Positions 60,034 to 64,000 of a stretch of 64,000 nucleotides of DNA are shown piece by piece (positions within the stretch are counted from its first letter, which is position 1; each line of letters begins with the position of its first letter). The notes under the pieces are model-generated. The model was not told the origin of the DNA. It did no database searches and worked only from the letters and a program-made list of their open reading frames with translations. The position numbers and the translations under genes are program-made. The stretch lies in assembly GCA_014859895.1 (NCBI GenBank), contig JACZKS010000067.1:1-64000 (forward strand), given 5' to 3'. Origin of the DNA: Rhodospirillales bacterium. Lineage in GTDB: Bacteria; Pseudomonadota; Alphaproteobacteria; Rhodospirillales; Shumkoniaceae.

Positions 60034-61255
60034 GTTGAGTACCGCCGCCGATGGCGCCGAGACCAAGCACTGTCTGTGGGTCACGTGGACCGACCCGCAG
60101 CCGGAATACGACGGCCAGCGCATATATTCGGGCCGCCTGATCGAGGCTCTCGCCAGCGCGGGTGCCAGAGTGGACGTGCTGTGCTTTGCCAGCAAGGGAT
60201 CTCAAAGGCGACCCGGCACGGTGGAAGGGCGAGTCGTTTGGTGGCCGGCTCCCCGTACCTCGCGACCCGATTGGGCCAGTTTGTTTTCGATCCTGCCCAA
60301 TCTTGCCTACCGATCCGATTCCGTCCCCTTGCGCAAGGCCCTGCGGCAAGCGGCGACGCAGCAGGCGTGGGATGCCGTTGTGTTGGACGGACTGTGGGCG
60401 GGCTGGGCACTGCCCCTGCTGTCAGACCTGCGGGGGCCCAGCGGCGCCCCGCCGCACGTCGCCTATGTCGCCCACAACCACGAGGAAAGCACCCGCTCGA
60501 GAGTCGCCAGCGAGTATCGGGGGAACCCCTTCGTCAAGATCGCGCTTCGTCTCGACTCGCTGAAGGTCCGGCGGCTGGAGAGACGCATGGTCGATCGCGC
60601 CGACCTGGTCACGGCCATCACCTCCGACGATGCCGAACGGTTCGCCACGCGACGACCCGGCGAGCGGATCATCGTGTTGCCCCCCGGCTATGCGGGGCAA
60701 CGCGTTCCACGCCGCCTGATCACTGCCGACCATCCCCGGCGCGCCATCCTGGTCGGCAGCTTCGACTGGCTTGCCAAACGAATGAATCTGGAGCGTTTCC
60801 TCGCCGTCGCCGACCCCCTGTTCGCGGCGAGCGGGACCGAACTCCACGTCGTCGGAAACGGCGACGCGAACTTCATGGAACGGTTGCGCCGGCGGGTCAA
60901 GGCGACACGTTTCGTAGGCACCGTCGAGGCGATCGAGCCCTATCTGGCCGATGCCCGCATTGCGGTGGTTCCCGAACTCACGGGCGGTGGCTTTAAGCTG
61001 AAGGTTCTCGACTACGTGTTCAACCGGCTGCCGATCGCTGCGATCGACGGCTCGGTGACCGGCGTGCCATTGCACGCGCCCGATTCCCTCCTCAGCTTTC
61101 CGAGCGTCGAAACGCTCGCCGCCGGCGTGGTGGCCGCCATCGACGATCTGCCCCTTCTCAACAGTCTTCAGGACCGGGCCTACGCGGCATGCGCCAACCA
61201 TTTCGAATGGCGCGAGCGCGGCGAAAGTCTTTTGGCGCACGCGGCACCCCCATGA
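60023..61255 (+). CDS. Family 4 glycosyltransferase
   Basis: A 410-residue GT-B enzyme. N-terminal WVTWTDPQPEYDGQRIYSGRL (in pieces), VAYVAHNHEESTRSR, then an Arg-rich linker helix (RRLERRMVDRADLVTAI). The donor domain has AILVGSFDWLAKRMNLE, LHVVGNGD and a C-terminal ELTGGGFKLKVLDYVFN, a GGGxKxKVLD signature seen in hexosyltransferases of exopolysaccharide loci. The donor is unknown. It ends in an ATGA overlap with the polymerase gene. Confidence 0.86.
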   Translation: MHTELSTAADGAETKHCLWVTWTDPQPEYDGQRIYSGRLIEALASAGARVDVLCFASKGSQRRPGTVEGRVVWWPAPRTSRPDWASLFSILPNLAYRSDSVPLRKALRQAATQQAWDAVVLDGLWAGWALPLLSDLRGPSGAPPHVAYVAHNHEESTRSRVASEYRGNPFVKIALRLDSLKVRRLERRMVDRADLVTAITSDDAERFATRRPGERIIVLPPGYAGQRVPRRLITADHPRRAILVGSFDWLAKRMNLERFLAVADPLFAASGTELHVVGNGDANFMERLRRRVKATRFVGTVEAIEPYLADARIAVVPELTGGGFKLKVLDYVFNRLPIAAIDGSVTGVPLHAPDSLLSFPSVETLAAGVVAAIDDLPLLNSLQDRAYAACANHFEWRERGESLLAHAAPP

Positions 61256-62628
61256 GACCTACCTGGTACCCGGCGCAGCCCCCATCCATCATCGACCACT
61301 TGCTGGTCGTCATGTTCCTGCTCGGCATCTATCTCGGCATCGACGCACGTCTGCCCGGGGGCATCCCCATCCCAGGTATCGTGGCGGGAGCCGCCGGCGG
61401 GTTGCTTCTGCTCAAGAACGCCGGCCGCATCAAGGAACGGCAAGTCGTCGCCCTCACCGTCGCCTTGGTGATTTTCCTGTTGTCGACGCTGACGGCACCG
61501 AACTATGCCTATCTGTCCGAACGTTTCAAAGGCTTCATTCAGCTCAGTTACTCGCTGGCCATTGCCTATGGCTTCTTCCTCGCCGCCACCCGCTTCGACC
61601 GCCGGCGGCTATCTCGCGTATTCCTTTGGTTCTGCCTGATCGTGCTGGTCGGCTGCGCACTCGAGAATGTCTCCACGGCCTTCCGCAACCTCAGCGATAC
61701 GTTCCGCGCCCAGGTATTCGCAAGCGGCGTCTATGTCGCGGACGCGCGTGACCAGCTGTTCTACGGCCGCATCCGCCCGAAGCTCTTTACTTCCGAGCCG
61801 TCTGCCGTGACCTTCGCCTACACGCTCTTCGCCTTCGCCTGGTACGTGCTGACACAAGCCCGGCTGAAGCTGTTCATCTATCTCGGTATGCTGGCCGCCG
61901 GATACTTGGCGATGCGCGGCCCTTCTCTGTTCCTGGGCGTCGCCGCAATCCCGTTTCACGAGATCCTGCTGGCCTCCCGGCGCGGGCCGCCGTGGGCGGT
62001 GCGCTACAATCCGATGGCCGCAGCCGGCGCACTTGTTGTGGCGGCGGTCCTATCGAGCGCCACCATTCTGGTTGGAGAATCCCTCTATCAGGAGAGAATC
62101 AGCTCTATTCTCGCCGGCCAAGACCCCAGTTTCTTCTCGCGCATCATCGCCCCCGTGCTGACGGCCGTAAGCGTGGTTGGCGAACACCCTCTCGGAGGTG
62201 CCGGGCTGACGGGTTGGGAATTCATCGAGCCGACGGTCCAGCAGATCTACGCCAGCGCTCCCTCTCTGGCCAGCGGCTACTATTTCGGCAGCGCCATGGC
62301 GGCCGTCACCAACTATTTCTGGCTGCATTGGATTTTCCTCGGGCTGTTCTGGGGCAGCCTGACTCTGATCGCGCTCAGCGGATTTCTTCGGTCGCTGGGA
62401 ACCCCGTCGCTTTTGTTTTGTTGGGCGGTGTGGATCGTCTTCGGTCAGTCATCCGGCGGGTACGTGGATCCGCGCACTTGGATCGTGCTGCTGCTGGCAT
62501 GCGCGGTTTCCGTAATCCACGAACGGGACGCCAGAGCCGCCGACGCCAGGCGTATCCCGCAATCGAACCGTGCCTTCCCGCAACCCGTCGGAGAGGTGCG
62601 GCGGCGACTGATCATGGAGGCGCGATGA
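61252..62628 (+). CDS. Wzy-like O-antigen/exopolysaccharide polymerase
   Basis: A 458-residue integral membrane protein with about 10-12 hydrophobic segments and a larger periplasmic loop around residues 275-345 (QERISSILAGQDPSFFSRI, GEHPLGGAGLTGWEF). This matches the usual plan of Wzy polymerases and WaaL-type ligases; sequence identity between them is low, so the call rests on topology and context. In this operon, polymerase is the better reading. Overlaps ATGA at both ends. Confidence 0.78.
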   Translation: MRPTWYPAQPPSIIDHLLVVMFLLGIYLGIDARLPGGIPIPGIVAGAAGGLLLLKNAGRIKERQVVALTVALVIFLLSTLTAPNYAYLSERFKGFIQLSYSLAIAYGFFLAATRFDRRRLSRVFLWFCLIVLVGCALENVSTAFRNLSDTFRAQVFASGVYVADARDQLFYGRIRPKLFTSEPSAVTFAYTLFAFAWYVLTQARLKLFIYLGMLAAGYLAMRGPSLFLGVAAIPFHEILLASRRGPPWAVRYNPMAAAGALVVAAVLSSATILVGESLYQERISSILAGQDPSFFSRIIAPVLTAVSVVGEHPLGGAGLTGWEFIEPTVQQIYASAPSLASGYYFGSAMAAVTNYFWLHWIFLGLFWGSLTLIALSGFLRSLGTPSLLFCWAVWIVFGQSSGGYVDPRTWIVLLLACAVSVIHERDARAADARRIPQSNRAFPQPVGEVRRRLIMEAR

Positions 62629-63878
62629 GAATTCTGCACATCAGTACGAGCGACACCCGAGGTGGAGCCGCTCGCGGCTCCTATGGGCTTCATCAGGCGT
62701 TGTGCGAAGCGGGCGTCGATTCACTGATGCTGGTCGGACGCAAATATAGCGATGACGAGCGGGTCGTTCCCCTGGCCGGCGCGACAGCCCGCGTGCACGA
62801 ATGGGTTCGCGACTCTCTCGATCAGTTGCCGCTTAACGGATACCGCAAGACCGATGCATCATTCTGGACGGTTGGCTGGGTCCCTCGCGGGCTGTCGCGC
62901 GCCATCGAGGCTCTGCGGCCGGATATCGTGCATCTTCACTGGATAGGGGGCGGCTTCATGCCGATCGGAGCCCTCCGCAGCATTCCCGTCCCGGTGGTCT
63001 GGACTTTGCGCGACATGTGGGCATTCACCGGCGGGTGCCATTACACGGCCGGATGCACCGGCTACCGAACGAGTTGCGGGCATTGCCCACAGTTGGGCTC
63101 AACCCACGAGAATGACCTCAGCCGCGTGGTGTGGCGCAACAAAAGCAAGGCTTGGGCCGGCCTCGATCTTTGGCTGGTTCCCATCAGCGACTGGCTGGCC
63201 AAGTGTGCCGGGCAAAGCAGCCTCTTTGCCGACGTCCCGACGCGAGTGATCCCAAACGGTGTCGATTCGCGCCGCTTCAGACCGGTACCACCCGCCGAGG
63301 CGCGCGCGGCCTGGGGACTGGCTCCGGATAAGCGTTACATTCTTTTTGGCGCGGTCGGGGCTCTCAGCGATGAACGAAAGGGATTTGGCCACTTGGTCGA
63401 GGCGGCCAACGTGTTGGCCGCCTCGCACAGCACGGCCCCGGCCGAACTGCTTGTCTTCGGAGACATCGCCCCGGACGTATCGCCGCAGCTTGGCTTGAAG
63501 ACGCATTTTCTCGGGCATATCGACGACGATGCCCAGTTGGCCCGCCTGTATGCCGGCGCCGATGTCATGGTGGCCCCCTCGCTGCAGGAAGCCTTCGGCA
63601 AGACTTTGATCGAGTCGATGTCCTGCGGTACGCCGGTCGTTGCCTTCGCCAGCGGCGGCCCGTTGGACATCGTCGCGCATCGGGAAAACGGCTATCTCGC
63701 CCACCCCTTCGTGGCCACCGATCTGGCCAACGGCGTCGCCTGGTGCCTGGACTCGCCGGGCCGCACGGAAGAACTGGGCCGGCGGGCCCGCCGTCGGGTC
63801 AAGGAAAGATTCGACATGGGTATCGTAGTTCAGCACTACAGCGATCTCTACGAATCGATTTTGGCACGGGCAGCATGA
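62625..63878 (+). CDS. Family 4 glycosyltransferase (WcaC-like)
   Basis: A 417-residue GT-B enzyme: LHISTSDTRGGAARGSYGLH, VHLHWIGGGFMPI, VWTLRDMWAFTGGCHYT and a Cys-rich YRTSCGHCPQLG typical of colanic-acid-type transferases. The donor domain has VIPNGVDSRRF, FGAVGALSDERKGF and VAPSLQEAFGKTLIESMSCGTPVV, with the EX7E glutamates. It adds a hexose to the repeat unit. It overlaps the polymerase gene and the following gene by ATGA. Confidence 0.92.
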   Translation: MRILHISTSDTRGGAARGSYGLHQALCEAGVDSLMLVGRKYSDDERVVPLAGATARVHEWVRDSLDQLPLNGYRKTDASFWTVGWVPRGLSRAIEALRPDIVHLHWIGGGFMPIGALRSIPVPVVWTLRDMWAFTGGCHYTAGCTGYRTSCGHCPQLGSTHENDLSRVVWRNKSKAWAGLDLWLVPISDWLAKCAGQSSLFADVPTRVIPNGVDSRRFRPVPPAEARAAWGLAPDKRYILFGAVGALSDERKGFGHLVEAANVLAASHSTAPAELLVFGDIAPDVSPQLGLKTHFLGHIDDDAQLARLYAGADVMVAPSLQEAFGKTLIESMSCGTPVVAFASGGPLDIVAHRENGYLAHPFVATDLANGVAWCLDSPGRTEELGRRARRRVKERFDMGIVVQHYSDLYESILARAA

Positions 63879-64000
63879 CCGGGCACGGCATTGGTCGACG
63901 TGGCCTGTTCGCCGGCGGCGCCGGCCTCGCCGTTTTGGCCGCCGCCGGAGGCAGCCACGTCGCATCTTCCGCCGCACCGCCCGGAACCATGGCTTCGGCA
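63875..64000 (+). CDS. Start of a Tat-exported protein (partial)
   Basis: The frame starts at ATG 63875, overlapping the preceding stop as ATGA, and runs off the right edge (42 residues). The N-terminus GIGRRGLFAGGAGLAVLAAAGG is a twin-arginine signal (RRGLF then a hydrophobic stretch; given here only as RRGLFAGGAG). Exported enzymes in this position are often polysaccharide lyases or hydrolases of the same operon, but nothing of the mature protein is visible. Confidence 0.75.
   Translation, partial: MTGHGIGRRGLFAGGAGLAVLAAAGGSHVASSAAPPGTMASA

Noticed and set aside
1-64000. tRNA or rRNA genes
   Set aside because: No cloverleaf-like GTTCGANTC segment in suitable context and no rRNA-like stretch were seen; a tRNAscan run would settle it.

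Overview
The window is a GC-rich (roughly two-thirds G+C by eye) stretch of a bacterial chromosome, almost fully coding, with strong Shine-Dalgarno sites and many ATGA/GTGA stop-start overlaps. A complete NepR/PhyR/EcfG-type general stress response module, a DUF1489 gene and OpgH/OpgD genes point to an alphaproteobacterium. The tripartite tricarboxylate transporter, the ferredoxin-EtfA fusion and the rubrerythrin suit a metabolically versatile, partly anaerobic member of the Rhodospirillales. That order-level placement is inference.

Layout. 0-11 kb: mixed housekeeping and secreted genes. These are a ferredoxin-EtfA fusion next to a possible transposase fragment, a PA2779/PA2778-type pair, a fungal-type cytosine deaminase, crcB plus DUF190, a tandem pair of small secreted proteins, an SDR protein without its catalytic triad, an LhgO-like flavoprotein, a GH114-like secreted protein, a disulfide-reductase-type flavoprotein and rubrerythrin. 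11-31 kb: a large catabolic region. It holds two uronate-dehydrogenase-like paralogues, a 2-keto-3-deoxygluconate kinase, a KDPG aldolase fused to a glyoxalase-like domain, MaoC hydratase, SDR, acyl-CoA dehydrogenase, a FadR-type GntR regulator and a divergent CoA-transferase. After an envelope interlude (an AsmA-like protein and two OmpA-like lipoproteins) come two TIM-barrel isomerases, a second SDR, a Gfo/Idh/MocA oxidoreductase and a TctABC transporter. Related GTTGACC-containing palindromes lie upstream of three of these units, suggesting one regulon for an unidentified sugar acid or carboxylate.

31-36.6 kb: an orphan ABC ATPase, a PadR-like regulator, an aspartate-dehydrogenase-like gene, a RidA/DUF1489/DapA-like/Hpt operon, a DUF134 regulator coupled to a NifX-like protein, and a gamma-carbonic-anhydrase-like gene broken by a one-base frameshift in a C7 run. 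36.8-41.5 kb: the general stress response locus (EcfG-like sigma factor, sensor kinase, PhyR, NepR) followed by a PRC-barrel secreted protein.

41.7-64 kb: envelope glycan synthesis. OpgH and OpgD make periplasmic glucans. A BBP2-type outer-membrane barrel, a zinc-ribbon/coiled-coil/peptidoglycan-binding membrane protein and an OmpR-type regulator precede an exopolysaccharide operon running off the right edge: manC-type enzyme, galE, short OPX export protein, Wzc-like tyrosine autokinase, WcaJ-like initiating transferase, four glycosyltransferases, a Wzy-like polymerase and the start of a Tat-exported protein. No tRNA, rRNA or CRISPR array was seen. Mobile-element traces are limited to the possible transposase start at the left edge and one perfect 27-bp fold-back element at 24.8 kb.
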